64,000 bases of DNA, taken from NCBI GenBank assembly GCA_946807835.1, contig OX327712.1:12604001-12668000 (forward strand), written 5' to 3'. This DNA is from Ailanthus altissimus. Lineage: Eukaryota; Streptophyta; Magnoliopsida; Sapindales; Simaroubaceae. The position numbers and the translations under genes were made by a program. Of this stretch, positions 37,754-49,854 are shown in pieces. Positions within the stretch are counted from its first letter, which is position 1. Each line of letters begins with the position of its first letter. The notes under the pieces are model-generated. The model did not search any database. It was not told where the DNA came from and saw only the letters and a list, made by a program, of their open reading frames with translations.

Positions 37754-40700
37754 TCTTTTCATTGAGACATATTTAGCAACTAACTCTACAAATTCTTAGA
37801 TAATAGATTATGGAGCCACTAATCATATTTGCAATTCATTACAAGGGTTCTAGAAAATCAAATCACTCAATGAAGGAGAGATCAGTCTTATGCTAGAAAA
37901 TGGCGCAACAATTGCAGTCAAGGCAGTGAGAGTTGTTTAACTTTATTTTGATGGTTCTAGGACATTAGTATTAGAGGATTATTTGTTAGTACTAGAACTC
38001 AAATGCAATTTGATTTCAGTTAGTTATTTGAATAAATTTGGTTATTCTATTATTTTTGACTCAACTGTGATGATCAAAAGAAATAAGTCATTTATATGTT
38101 CTGATACTCTAATTAACAATCTATACTACACATAGCCTAAAATCAACTCACTGTATGACAGAAAATTGAATAACAAATCTAATCACCAAAAGCGAATTAT
38201 GATTTCTTCCACTAATCAAACTGATCTATGGCATTTACATCTTGGTCACATTAGTTTAGATAGAATCTAAAGACTAGTCAAAGATAAACCTTTGAGTTCA
38301 TTGGAGATTGAACCATTACCAGTTTGCGAATCTTGTATAGAATATAAATAACTAGAAGACCCTTTAATACTTAAGGTAATAGAGCCATAGAAATATTAGA
38401 ATTAGTGCACTCTAACGTGTGTGGGCCTATGAGCACACAAGTTTGAGAAAGTTATGAATATTTCATCACTTTTATTGATGATTATTCTATATTCGATTAT
38501 ATGTACCTAATACGACATGAGTTTAAGGCGTTTGATAAATTCAAAGAGTTTCAAGCAGAAGTGAAAAGGCAATTAGAAAAATACATAAAGGCACTTCGAT
38601 CTGATTGCTGTGGCGAATACCTTTATAGTGAATTCAGGATTTATTTGTCACACAATGAGATATTATCCCAATTGATTGCATCAACGTCACCCCAACAAAT
38701 GGTGTAGCAGAAAGAAGAAATAAAAGTCTTCTTGAAATGGTGATATTAATGATGAGTTATTCGACTTTACCCATCTTGTTATAGGGTTATATCTTAGAAA
38801 TAGTTATGTATCTTCTTAACTTAATTTCATCTAAGTCAATCTCTAAAATACTCATGAAAATGTAGATAAGGCGTAAACCAAGTTTATGTCATATACATGT
38901 ATGAGATTATCTAGCACATTTGCTAAAATGAAAGACAGGTAAGTTGGAATCTAAGTAAGAAGTTTGTTGGTTTATTGCTTATTCTAAAGGAACAAAAGGG
39001 ATTATTTTCTATAGTTCTCAAGACAATAAAGTATTGGTTATCACAAATGCAATCTTTCTTAAAGAATACTATATAAAAAACTTTAAGTTTTGGAGTAAGA
39101 TAATTCTTGATGAGTTATCTGGGAACTCTAATATTGTACATGATAGAGTCAATGAGTTAATTCCCAATCCAAATCATAATAACCAACCAGAGTTAGTTGT
39201 AGAGCAACAATCACCGGTACTTCGTCATAGTGAGAGGATTATTAGACATCCACTAGTTATGATGAAATAATGGTTGATAAAGATGCAGACCATTGGTGTA
39301 AACTATAAAATCAAAGATGGATTCCATGTATTCCAATAAAGTCAAGAAACTTGTAGAAAAATCTGAAAAGATAAAACTCATTGATTTAAATTGGTCTACA
39401 AAAGGAAGAGACTAGTAAATAGAAAGTAAAGCTTGTGGCAAAATGGTACACTAAAAAATAAAGTATTGATTATAAAGAGACATTTTTGCTGGTAGCCATG
39501 CTTAAATCTATTAGAATTCTCTTTTGTTGCAGCAAATTTTGATTAGAAGATTTAACAAATTGATGTCAAGACTGCCTTTCTTAATGTCCATCTTAAAGAA
39601 AATATCTATATAATACAAGCAGATGGTTTTATAGCTACAGGCCAAAAGCATATGATTTGTAAACTGCAAAAATCTATCTATGGTCTTAAATAAGCATCTA
39701 GATCTTGGGATATCAAATTTGATCAAGCAATCAAATCGTTTAATTTTTATCAAAATTCTTATGAACCTTGTGTTTACAAGAAGATAGATAGGTGATTGGT
39801 GGTTTTTTTCGTCCTATATTTAGATATATTATTCATTGAAAATGATGTAGGAGTGTTATCATCAGATAAAATATGATTATCTAACTATTTTGATATGAAT
39901 GATCTAGGAGAAGCTAATAACATCATTGAGATCAAAGTATTAAATTACTCATTGAAAATGATGTAGGAGCGTTATCATTAGATAAATATGATTATCTAAC
40001 CATTTTGATATAAATGATCTAGAAAAAGCTAATAACATCATTGAGATCAAAGTATTAAGGGATCTCAAGTGAATGGTGTTTGACTTATTTCAAGTTGAGT
40101 ATATTAACAAAATTCTGATCAAATTTGTCATACATAATTTCAAAAGAGATTTTTCATTTTATATATAAAATTTATCTATCTATGTATCAGTTTTCTAAGA
40201 CAACTAAAAAGATAGATCGCATGAGAGGAATTTCTTATGCATTAGCAATAGAAAGTCTCATGTATACAATACTATATACTAGACCAAATATTTTTTATAT
40301 AGTTAGAATGATCAGTAGATATCAAACTAATCTAGTACTAGAACACTGGACTACAATAAAGCATATATTTAAGTACCTTCAGAAAATGAAAGATTATATG
40401 CTTGTATATTCTAGTGAAGATCTTATATTTATTGGATATACAAATTCACAATTCTAAGAATATAAGGATACTCGAATCTTCCTCAAGGTATGTATTTACT
40501 TTAAGTGGTGGAGTTATAAGTTAGAGAAGTGTAAAAATGTATTGCAGACTTCACCATGGAAGCCAAATATGTAGTTGCATCTAAAGTTGCAAAAGAGACT
40601 ATATAACTCAGGAAGTTTCTTATGGAGCTTGAGGTGACACCTAGTTCTTAGATTCCTATTGTTCTTTATCAAGACAATAGCACAGTCTAAGAAACTAAAT

Positions 40701-40897
40701 ACCACAAGAAAAAAAATACATTGAGAGAAAATAAAGTTTGGTAAGGAAGTTTTGTGTAAAATGGAAAGGTCATGGTATCTAAGATTGTATAAGCAAATAA
40801 TCTAGTGGATTCATTCACTTAAGTCATTATCAGCAAAGATTTTTGAAACTCATATAAATAATATAGAGGTTCAATAGTTACTCGAAGTACTTTATGG
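37754..40897 (+). pseudogene. Copia pol remnant of element C (protease to RNase H)
   Basis: Protease: IIDYGATNHICNSL near 37806 (D-Y-G in place of D-S-G). GAG-pre-integrase: TDLWHLHLGHISLDRI near 38220 and CESCIE. Integrase: LELVHSNVCGPMS, ITFIDDYS and the 68-aa piece 38501-38707 with LRSDCCGEYL. Reverse transcriptase: IQQIDVKTAFLNVHLKENIY near 39550, KLQKSIYGLK and VLYLDILFIEND, where YVDD is lost. RNase H and C-terminus: SLMYTILYTRPNIFYIVRMI (about 40250) onward to GKWEIV at the polypurine tract. Stops occur in each domain. A 116-bp tandem duplication splits the reverse transcriptase. Not functional. Confidence 0.8.
39835..40062. repeat. 116-bp tandem duplication in the element C reverse transcriptase
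   Basis: ATTGAAAATGATGTAGGAGY starts at 39835 and again at 39951. Both copies run to GAGATCAAAGTATTAA, with a few substitutions and one indel (TAAAATATG versus TAAATATG). Confidence 0.9.
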
Positions 40898-40909
40898 CAA
40901 GTGGGAGAT
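40898..40909 (+). other. Polypurine tract of element C
   Basis: GCAAGTGGGAGA directly before the 3' LTR start TGTTAGACAT. The same tract precedes the element B 3' LTR. Confidence 0.75.
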
Positions 40910-42309
40910 TGTTAGACATATAATTTTATTTTATGCCTTTAAAACATGTGAAATAACATTTTATTTGATTAATAAACGTTTATTCATACATATAATTGAG
41001 CATATATTGATGAGCCCATATTTATAAAGTATGTGATTTACGTATTAGGCATATGATGCTAATACAGAAGGTATAAATCACAAGTTATTTATAAATTAAA
41101 TCATGTTCACAACCATTAATATATTAGGGCATTTCATTACGTAAGGTTGTAATTTTTCTACTTCTTATAGTGGATGATTTACCTTGATCATTAAAGTAGA
41201 GACTTCGAGTAGAAAAACTAGTGTATATGTTACATTAAAAGAAATTATTATGAATTTCGATCTGGTTAACTAAATGTCGTAGATCTTAATTCATAAAAAC
41301 TTTAATAAGTTTGATTGATCTTAATCCTGAACAAAAAATGAACTTATATTCATACATTATATCTTTTGAGTTATTACGAAGTGAGATATATATTAACGGT
41401 CAAAACCTCGATATCTTAGAGATATAATTTCATGGATAGTAAGAACATATACTTGTAAGATAGAATTTAATAAATAATGCCCAACTAAGCTATTTGCAGT
41501 ACTTGATCATTTGAATTTGTGATCGCAATTTATTAATAAAATTATTTATTGAATAATAATATTTATTTATAAATTTATTTACAAATATAGACATATTAAT
41601 AGTGATCATTACAGTATTCAATAACTTAGGGACAAATAAGTAATTAAAGAGATATGACATTTTTTTTCATGGCCTAACTTTAATTATGGACATCAATTAG
41701 AAGGTCAATTAAATGGTTATTATTAGTCTAAAGAACAAACTCATTTAATTAAAAAGAGTTTTAATTTGGGCTTTTTACTTAATAGTATGGGTTACTAGAG
41801 TACAACCTTTAACTTTTAGTAGAATAGCCTGGGATGAACTTAGAAGAACTGGTGTATCATGAAATGATTAGGGTTAAGCCTTTTAAGTTAAAGTTAAGAA
41901 GCCATGAGTCTTGTAGTCCTTCTACTAGTTCAAATTCTAATCAAACTCTAATTTTTTAATTTTAATATAATTCTAAATATTCAAAGAAGATTCCTATTTA
42001 TATAAGAGGTATAAAGTAAACATTACAACAACAATTTTCTTACGTATTCTTACATAAAAAAAGAATTTAGTTAATACTATTCTCTTAGATTTGGGTATTA
42101 ATGATTTTAAAGATCAATGAAAGATCTACGTATCCACACATGAGTTTAAAGGTTGAGGATAGTAAAAAAAATTACTATCGTCAATTTAAGATTTACTAAA
42201 ATAAAAAATGAAGATAATTTTCTATCTTTTTATATGTAATTATGAATAAGACGATTTGTTTGTTGTTATATTTATTTTGTTAAATAAAAAAAATTATTTA
42301 CAACTAACA
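40910..42309 (+). mobile_element. 3' LTR of element C
   Basis: Starts TGTTAGACATATAATTTTAT after the polypurine tract and aligns with 25133-26472. The end is placed at CTAACA. The pair shows that 25133-42309 was once one copia insertion, now about 17 kb long because of nested elements. Confidence 0.85.
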
Positions 42310-43640
42310 AATTACGTATATCTGTGTTGTAGTTGTGATATTAGATGTGTATTAATTTAATAATTTAAAAATTATATAAAATATATTAAAAATGTAATGC
42401 CAAATTAAAAAGAATGTATCCAAATGTAATTAAATTTGAATAAAACCTCTGCCCTGGAGCAGTTAAAGGAGGTTAAGGAGGAATTTGTTATCAATCAAAG
42501 TAACCTCAACAGTAGATTTTGAAGACCCGCTGGCTGCTTGCATGGCAAGAGATGATTGTTTGGAAGACCTTACAACAATTCAAAAAACCAATGCATACCC
42601 AACGTTGTCCAATCAAATTATACCGTGACCCAAGCCACATACTACAGCTGTAATTTTATTACTAACTGGCCCTTAAGTTTAAAGCAAAGAGAAAAAACAA
42701 ATGTTTGTTTGACATTAGATTGGTTTGGTTAAATTTTTAAATAGTACTTTTAGTAGAATTTGTAAAAGTAAGAATTTTTTTGAAAAAATAATTATTGATT
42801 GTTTTATTTATTAATTAATTTTTTGAAATATTAAATTGTTTAATTTTATATTTAATTTAATTATATATTATTAAATTATTAAAAAATTTATTTAATAAAA
42901 TTTATATTTAAATATAAATTAATTCATTTTTATATATATGTATAAATTTATTCTATATTTTCTCAAATCTAATATCTTAAAACATAATAACATATGAAAA
43001 TTTTATACATAAAAATTAAATAAATTATTGTGTTTAATACATAAATTAAAAATAAAATAATATTTATTAATAAAAAATTAATAAATTTTTTTATAAAAAT
43101 ATGATTGTGTAGAGATATCTAAATATAATAATTTTTAAGAAAATAATAAAAATTAATTAATTGAATAAAATTTATTTATTTATTAATGATACATTACTTT
43201 TTTAAAAATATTATTAAGATATATATAACATTATATAAATATTAATAAAATTTAAAAAATTTATTTTCAAAAATTTTAAAATTTATAAATTAAAGTAAAA
43301 TAATTTTTTTAATCTTTTAAAAATAAATATTACTAAACAATTGTGGAAAAAAAGGCTTTGGTAATTAAAAAAAAAAAGCTGTAGACAACTCGATCAAACG
43401 GGCATGGATTGAAGTTTATAACTATCAAATGTAAACCGCTTCTCTGTTTCTTCCTTCAATTTTTTGAATTTAAAAAAAAAAACTAACAAAATAAAAGTCC
43501 AAACTGAAAAAGAATAAGAAGAAAGAAAAATCAAAATAAAGAGAACAAAACAGAAGAAACCCATGTATTTTTTAACTTTCATTGTCTTCTCAGACACAAC
43601 CCCTGTTTCATAATTCTCTGCTTCTTTCATTGTCTTTAAT
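42310..43640. other. Upstream region of the PUB9-like gene
   Basis: 42445-42700 has near-average composition without a coding pattern. 42720-43370 is extremely AT-rich and may include an old MITE or simply low-complexity spacer. No gene or TIR pair was identified. Promoter elements of the downstream gene should lie here. Confidence 0.4.
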
Positions 43641-43646
43641 TCTCTC

Positions 43647-43658
43647 TTTATATATATA
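43647..43658 (+). promoter_or_regulatory. TATA-like box upstream of the PUB9-like gene
   Basis: TTTATATATATA lies about 43 nt before the ATG and is followed by a pyrimidine-rich stretch. If used, the leader would be only 10-20 nt, short for a plant gene. Transcription may instead start further upstream within the CT-rich DNA at 43560-43640. Confidence 0.3.
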
Positions 43659-43700
43659 CACTTTTTTTTTTCTAACTTTCAAGAGACAAACTGGAGTTTT

Positions 43701-45978
43701 ATGGCCAACCCAGGAGTTGAAGAAACAGAGTCATGTGTTAGGCAGGCTTTAGAGTTGAAGAGAGAGTTGCAGAGACTTATGAATGCGATTCTTGATGAAG
43801 ATGATTATGGAATACAAGTGACTGATGAGGCTTTAAGGGTCTTGTCTTGTTTGAAAGAATTGAATTTCAAGAAATATCATTCGTTTAAAGGTGATTATTT
43901 TCTGGGCGTGCCTGATGAATTGAGATGTCCTATTTCAGGAGAGATTATGAGTGACCCAGTAGTCTTGGCAAATGGCCAGGTTTGTGCTCCAATTTTTGCT
44001 TTCAGTATCTGGGTGTTTTTGTATATATCTCGACTTCAGTTCTGCTGTCTTCTTCTTTGATCATGTATGCAAAATATTTTGTGTTTTACATTAATATATT
44101 TCTTTCTTCTTGGTTCGACATTTATGCCTAGTATTAGTTTCAGTTTTGTTGGGAGCGGTTATAGATTATTTAGTATTTTGTTCTTGTGAAATTTTGTTCT
44201 GCCTCTTGGAGTTTGTTATCTTTTAAAGGTTTAATTTTCCCGATTGTTACATTGGAGTCTTTTCTGCTTTAGGTGTCCCTTCTTTAAGCATTGAGCTGCT
44301 TATAGATATCAAATTTCAACGTTTTGGATTTTGAGGAGTTGTTTTGGTCTGGATTTGTTTGGTGGGTTGAGTCTCGGTGGAATTTAAGCACTCTTTATTG
44401 GTACATAGCCAAAACTTGAATTAAGAATTTGGCTGTTTGCTAGGAGTCCCAAGGTTAGGCTCTTTTTTTTTTTGTGTGGTTTTCAAAAGGTGGTAGCAAA
44501 GACATATTAAATCTTTTGACAATCTCAGATAAGTTTAGCATGCGCATCTTTTCTTCGGCGAAATTTATAATTGATGTCTGTTCAATGGAAAATAAAATCT
44601 ATTTGGTGAGCTATGCATAATTTATGGGGAATCTTGTTATGGACCAAACTTTTAGAAGTGTACTTTTGAGCTTTTGGTAGCACAAATGGATTTGTTACAG
44701 ATGAATGGGAGAATATGCTGGGATGATAGTAATAATTTTTATCTTTATTCTCTACCCGTAAAAATAGGCGAAGTACATCTTTAGGAATTTCCTATCCTTG
44801 TCTATGTGAATTTTTCACGTCAACTTCCCAATGATCTGCTAATAAACAGAATTTCTTATTTTAGTTCTTAACCCTTGTTGGATTTGCAGACTATTGATCG
44901 CCCTTGCATCCAGCAATGGCTAAATGAAGGCAACCGAACATGTCCTCAAACCCAACAAGTGCTGTTCCATACTATCCTTACTCCTAATCTCTTGGTAAGA
45001 GAAATGATCTCACAATTGTGCAAGGAGCATTGCATTGAACTGCCAAAGCCCATTGATGATGCTGATGAAGATGTTATAACTAATGCTGGTGGAAGCTATT
45101 TAAATTCACTGCTAGAGAAGATGTCCTCATCGCTATCTGATCAGAAAGAAGCAGCCAAAAAGCTTCGGCAACTAACTAAGAGGATGCCATCATTCCGGGC
45201 ACTTTTCAGTGAGTCTACTGATGCCATTCCCCAGCTGCTAAATCCTCTCTCACCAGGCAGTGCTGATACTGATACTGATCCTGATCTCCAAGAGGATTTG
45301 ATCACAACTTTACTAAACCTTTCAATTCATGACAATAATAAGAGACTAGTTGCTGAGAATCCATTGGCGATCCCTCTATTAATTGACTCCTTGAAAGCTG
45401 AAACCATTGAAACAAGAAAAAATGCAGCTGCTACACTATTCACATTATCGGCCCTGGATTCCAGCAAGCGGATTATTGGAAAATCAGGTGCCATTAAACC
45501 TTTAATTGAACTTTTAGAGGAAGGATATCCATTAGCCATGAAGGATGTTGCCTCTGCAATATCCAATCTATGTATTCTCCTCGAGAATAAAAGGAGGGCT
45601 GTACATGCAGGGGCAGTCAGAGTGATCCTTAGAAAGATCATGGAAAATACACTTGTTGATGAGTTGTTGGCTATTCTTGCAATGCTTTCTACTCATCAAG
45701 TTGCAATTGAGGAAATGGGGGAACTAGGTGCCATACCCTGCTTGCTCAGAATCATAAGGGAGAGCACCTGTGACCGTAACAAGGAAAATTGTGCCGCTAT
45801 TCTGTATAATATCTGCTTTAATGATCGGACTAAGATGAGGGAGATTATGGAAGAGGAAAATGCAAGTGGTACACTTTCTAGACTTGCAGAGAATGGTAAT
45901 TCAAGGGCCAAGAGGAAGGCCAATGGCATCCTGGAGAGGCTTAATAAAGCTGCTTCGATTGTGCATACAGCTTGGTGA
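43701..45978 (+). CDS. PUB9: U-box / ARM-repeat E3 ubiquitin ligase, PUB9-like (two exons)
   Basis: Exon 1 is 43701-43979 (93 codons) and exon 2 is 44890-45978, joined in phase 0 across a 910-bp intron (GT at 43980, AG ending at 44889). The predicted protein is 455 aa, close to the roughly 460 aa of Arabidopsis PUB9. Residues 1-65 form a helical N-terminal segment. The U-box spans about 71-145 (DELRCPISGEIMSDPVVLA, then DRPCIQQWLNEGNRTCPQTQ), and the splice falls inside it right after ANGQ. Residues 160-445 are Armadillo-type repeats (LLNLSIHDNNKRLV, AATLFTLSALDSSKRIIG, GAIKPLIELL, AILYNICFND). U-box proteins recruit E2 enzymes and transfer ubiquitin; the ARM repeats bind substrates. No stops or frameshifts were seen. 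The start is the first ATG, with family-like MANPGVEETE. The subfamily name is from memory of plant PUB9 proteins. Confidence 0.92.
43980..44889 (+). other. Intron of the PUB9-like gene
   Basis: Donor CAG|GTTTGTGC and acceptor TTGGATTTGCAG|ACTATTG. T-rich throughout, as expected of a plant intron. Reading through the donor would end the protein at 44060, within a truncated U-box. Reading upstream of the acceptor gives a spurious Met at 44875. Confidence 0.9.
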
Positions 45979-46906
45979 AAGAATGCCCTCCATTCAGAAA
46001 CAACCACAACCACCCTCTGTAAATACTCTTCCGTACTCAGGTGTATATACTTATTTGAGGTAATAACCTCTAAAATAGTTCACAAATTTTGTGCTCCCTT
46101 CCTATACTCGTATTAGCCAAGTTTTGAGCATCACAGTCATATAGATTAGAAAAAGATACTGTATTTGGACCCGTGATGATAATGAATGAAACGTCAGAAT
46201 TACTGGTGAGTTTCATGTTCTGGCTTATCTTACGCCCATGCATAATTCCTCATATTCAATTTCATTTTGTTTTGCTGGCATGTATAGTTATATCAGCAAG
46301 ATAGCCTCTATTATGTCCCCAAGAGAATCTTTAATTGGTTTTGGTGATTTGATTGGATTATGATACATATCTTTAATAGTATAGTTATATCAGTGTCGCC
46401 ATTTTAGAGGAGGAAATGGCAGAGGGCCCTATTGAATGAAAGTGATTAAGGTTGGTGGTAAGGTGACTGACTGCAGTTGTAGGGTCTTCTTTATTCGTCG
46501 CCACCAACCCTTTAAAGCAAGTGTGTCGGCACCATATTACAAAATATCTGCTAATTTCAAATGTTTTAATAAGTGGATTAACTTTTATTATAAGAGTATG
46601 ATACCGACATATTTGGTCGGTCCTCTCAAGTTAGAGCTAGAGCTACAAGAATTTTATGCAAATGGAAAACTTAGAGCATGTAGATGTTGAAATCCAGTAC
46701 GAACATGATGCGCAGACTAGTAATTCCTTTAATTACAATAGTTTATTACACTTTTCCAGGATTACAGTTTAACTATATATAAACATTGATTTACAAATCA
46801 AAAACTAAGTTGAGTTGCAATTGCAATTAGTGGGGGTAAGTGGGTTGAATTTACAAATCCAAGATTACAGCACAATCCACAAAATATAAATTTAAATAGG
46901 CTGTTG
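45979..46906. other. 3' UTR of the PUB9-like gene and downstream spacer
   Basis: No perfect AATAAA follows the stop. AATGAATGAA near 46180 is a possible weak polyadenylation signal. A short + frame (46436-46690, 84 aa) has no recognisable similarity. The stretch from 46700 to the gypsy LTR is non-coding. Confidence 0.4.
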
Positions 46907-47373
46907 TGTCAGGTCAGTTTAGTGTTCCTCTAAGTATTTTTAAATATTTTTTTACTATTTAGCATACGATAAAATTTTTGTTGAAACAATTCTCAGGTCA
47001 AAATTTTTAAAAGATCCGTTGATATGAGTAAAAAATCAGGTTAAATCCGTGATTTATTAGAGTTATTAACCCTAATTAAAAAAATAGAATATGTGATGCT
47101 ATCTAAAAATATTCTATGGCATATTATTTTATTTTGTATATACACCGTTAGATTATTTAGATCTCAGCCGTCGATTATATAGGATTGCTTGTATATAAAG
47201 GAGAGACCCTCACTTGTATAAATCATCTCATAGCTTGTGTTTTTTTTCAGCAATATAGAAAGCATTCTTACAAACAGCTTGTGTGCGTGTTTCTTCTCTT
47301 TTTTGTGTGATTTTCTCGACTGCTTAGCATGTAACGCATCTAAGGCCACACGATTCTAAAAAGATCCGTGACA
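46907..47373 (+). mobile_element. 5' LTR of a gypsy chromovirus-type element
   Basis: Starts TGTCAGGTCAGTTTAGTGTT and ends GATCCGTGACA, 467 bp. It aligns with 49855-50328 through TTAACCCTAATTAAAAAA, GTATATACACCGTTAGAT, GGAGAGACCCT and AATCATCTCATAGCTTGTGT. It contains a likely TATA box (GTATATAAAGGAGAG, 47190). It is more AT-rich than the 3' LTR, mostly in its first 130 bp. Confidence 0.88.
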
Positions 47374-47375
47374 TT

Positions 47376-47387
47376 TGGTATTAGGAA
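47376..47387 (+). other. Primer binding site of the gypsy element
   Basis: TGGTATTAGGAA, 2 nt after the LTR end, matches the initiator-Met-tRNA complement TGGTATCAGAGC at its first six bases and partly beyond. Confidence 0.65.
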
Positions 47388-47439
47388 CCCCAAAGCTAAG
47401 AGGCACGGAAGTGTACCTCGCGACAAGTCTGTTGATCCA

Positions 47440-48560
47440 GGCCATGAGTTCGGGAACATGGTGAAAACGCTAGGTGGCAACGTGGGTAAGGCGACAGATC
47501 ATCTTAGGGAGTTGAAGTAGCATGTAGAGAAGCTCGAGGTGGGCTTCGACACTTAAGGGGACAAACTGCTCTCCCTCATTGACGCGTACATCGAGAGTTA
47601 CGCTGATTAGCAGCGTGACTGGGTTAAGGGTTTTCAAGAGAAGGTATACGCCACCACGGACAGAGTTCAAGCCCAAGTGGAGGAGCTGCATAAAGGGTTT
47701 GACGTTGTCAATAAGGACGTGGTGTTGTGCAAGTAAGCAGTAGCGAATGGGTCTGTTGCTGCTCAAGGGGCGTTAAGAGTTGAGGTTCCTAAATTGAAAG
47801 AGTTCAGCGGTAAGTGAAACCTCAGGGAGCTCGACAACTAGTTTTAGCAAATGGAAAGATACTTCAACGCCATAGTGTGCAAGACGAAGACAAGGTAAAT
47901 ACCGCAACCTATATCTTTCCGATCATGCAATTTTATGGTGGCATGAAAAAAGTGAAGAGATACGCAAGGGTGCCTGCACAATCAACACCTGGGCAGAATT
48001 GCAGCGGGAGCTAAAGAGCCAATTTTATCCAGAGATGTGGTGCACGATGCTCGAAAACGGTTGAAGGAATTGAACAAACCAAGTCCATCAGCGAGTTGTC
48101 AAGGAGTACTCCTTGTTAATGCTCTAAATTTTCGACATAAGCAAGGAGGACTTGCTATTCAATTTCTTGAACGGGTTGTAAACATAGGCATCCAATGAAT
48201 TGAAGCAGCGCGGAGTGATCAGAATATATAACACTTTAACATTGGGAGAAACACTAATGGATTACTATAAGGGTGACTCAGAAAAGTCCAAGCATTTGAG
48301 ACCCAATCACGGCAAAGGTAGGGGCGCCAAGGAGTTTCAGCCTCTGGAGAATGAGGAAGAGAAAAGTAAGTCGCTCAAATGGGAAAAGCAGAAGCACAAT
48401 GGCCATAAGGTAATAGATCGAAGATAAACTGCTTCATTTGCGATGGAAACAGTTGGGTCAAGGACTATCCGAAGAAGAAAGCTTTCAACGCAATAGTTAC
48501 GGCGCATGAGGCTTGCGAGCAGGGTCAAATAGGGTGTTTGTAGCTGCTCAACACAATAAA
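47440..48560 (+). pseudogene. Gypsy gag remnant
   Basis: After a coiled-coil-like, Glu/Lys/Val-rich start, the reading VPKLKEFSGK at about 47784 marks the beginning of the gag core, followed by ERYFNAIV, the usual capsid motif. Later readings give QRGVIRIYNTLTLGETLMDY (48206), the Lys/Ser-rich linker and a zinc knuckle of the NCFICDG..WVKDYPKKKA type near 48430-48487. Single-base stops and frameshifts split the frame into several pieces, of which 48200-48427 is one. Capsid function is lost. Confidence 0.75.
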
Positions 48561-48579
48561 AACCAAGCAGAGTGCCAGC

Positions 48580-49016
48580 GTGCCAACGAGAAAGGTGCTC
48601 ATGTATGTTGAGGTCTACATCAACTGCATAAAAACTCAAGTGCTGATAGATACAGGCGGAACGCACAACTTCATGAAGCGTGCGAAGGCGAAGCGCTTAG
48701 GACTTTATATGGAGAATGATGAGGGGTTCCTCAAATTGATAAATGTTGCGGGCAAGCCACTGGATAGGGTGGTTCGAGGGGTCGATATTCACTTAGGCAA
48801 ATGGCACGGCAAGAAAAATTTTCCTGTAGCACATCTTGATGATTTTAATGTGGTGTTAGGCATAGAGTTCTTAAAGGAGTATGACGTGGTGTCGCTTCCT
48901 CGACATAATTTTGTGTGCATCATGCAAGAAGGGCCTTACATGATACCAATGGTAGACAAGCCCAAATGTGGGCAATCTCAGCCACAAGCCAATATTAATA
49001 TCCTTTCTGCGATTTA
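48580..49016 (+). pseudogene. Gypsy aspartic protease segment, open for 145 codons
   Basis: The frame is open over the whole retroviral-type protease: KVLMYVEVYINCIKTQVLID, active-site motif DTGGTHNF (the catalytic D-T-G is intact), GKPLDRVVRGVDIHLGKW and LDDFNVVLGIEFLKEYDVVS. It continues NFVCIMQEGPYMIPMV and ends at a stop after 49016. In a full element this lies inside a gag-pol frame and matures the polyprotein. Here the rest of pol is deleted, so it is scored as part of a pseudogene although the catalytic motif survives. Confidence 0.85.
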
Positions 49017-49020
49017 ACTT

Positions 49021-49830
49021 ATGAGAGTTACTGAGCGTAAAGGAGAATCACATCCAGCTATAGTGAGGAAGGTGGATGATAAGGTGACAAGGAATGAGAA
49101 AAAGCTACCGATGAGGGTTGTGAAAGTGCTCGGGGAGCACAAAGGGGTCGTGCCAACTGACATACCATGGGTGCAACAACATCAGGGTGATACTAAGCAA
49201 AGGGGAAAGTTGGAGCTCGGGTTAATGCTTTCCACTACGGTACAGATGCCTCAACCGGGATTAGATGAGTTACAGGGGTAGCTTAAGGAGTTATCGAGTA
49301 TGGGTGTCACTCAGCAACTCGAGGCGTCATATAGTGTGCGTTTTCAACACAAGAAGTAGGGAAAAGATAAGCGGCGACATGTCAAGCATCGTGCGGGAGA
49401 CTTGGTGATGGCGACGATACTTCCACTACAACGCAAGACAACACACCCACTTTACAATGGCCTTGATCATAGGGACGAGAGGCTACTTTCTGTTGCCAAG
49501 AGGGTTGACAATGTCTCACATAAAGTGGGGATACCTTTGAGACAGCAGTTGCATCTGGTGTTCTCCGAGAGCTGTTAGAAGCAATACCAAAGGGGTACAA
49601 AAGACATGGAGCAGAAACAAGAGCCTTTGGGGATTTCCACACAGGATGAAAAGGGGCGAAACTCATCCGCGATAGATGGATAGTGCAAAACAGAAATCCA
49701 CCTCCAAAGCATGAGTACTTTGTCAAGTGAAAAGGGGTACGTGATATTAATGCACACTGGAAATACTAGAACGCACAGCGGTAGATTGAAGAACGAGATG
49801 TGTGGTTTCTAGTGAATACGCGACGAGGGC
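49021..49830 (+). pseudogene. Gypsy pol remainder: RT entry fused to integrase C-terminus and chromodomain
   Basis: The frame first gives VVKVLGEHKGVVPTDIPW and a decayed start of reverse transcriptase (LDELQG then LKELSSMGVTQQLEA, RFQHKK). Near 49361 it jumps directly to the integrase C-terminal region (KRRHVKHRAGDLVMA, then VAKRVDNVSHKVGIPL). A decayed chromodomain follows near 49709 (HEYFVK.KGVRDINAHWKY, then RWIEERDVW). The fingers-palm of RT, RNase H and the integrase core are absent, a deletion of more than 2 kb. The chromodomain places the element among chromoviruses, which use it to target chromatin. A polypurine tract TGGTGGGAGAGA (49843-49854) precedes the 3' LTR. Confidence 0.8.
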
Positions 49831-49854
49831 GTCGTGTGAATTTGGTGGGAGAGA

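Noticed and set aside
43394..43630. 78-aa minus frame with hydrophobic stretch
   Set aside because: It lies in the promoter/5' UTR of the PUB9-like gene, and the hydrophobic run comes from A-rich antisense sequence.
45327..46013. Two ~105-aa minus frames
   Set aside because: They are shadows antisense to the ARM-repeat exon.
46436..46690. 84-aa + frame downstream of the PUB9-like gene
   Set aside because: No recognised similarity, no supporting signals, and the composition is like the surrounding spacer.
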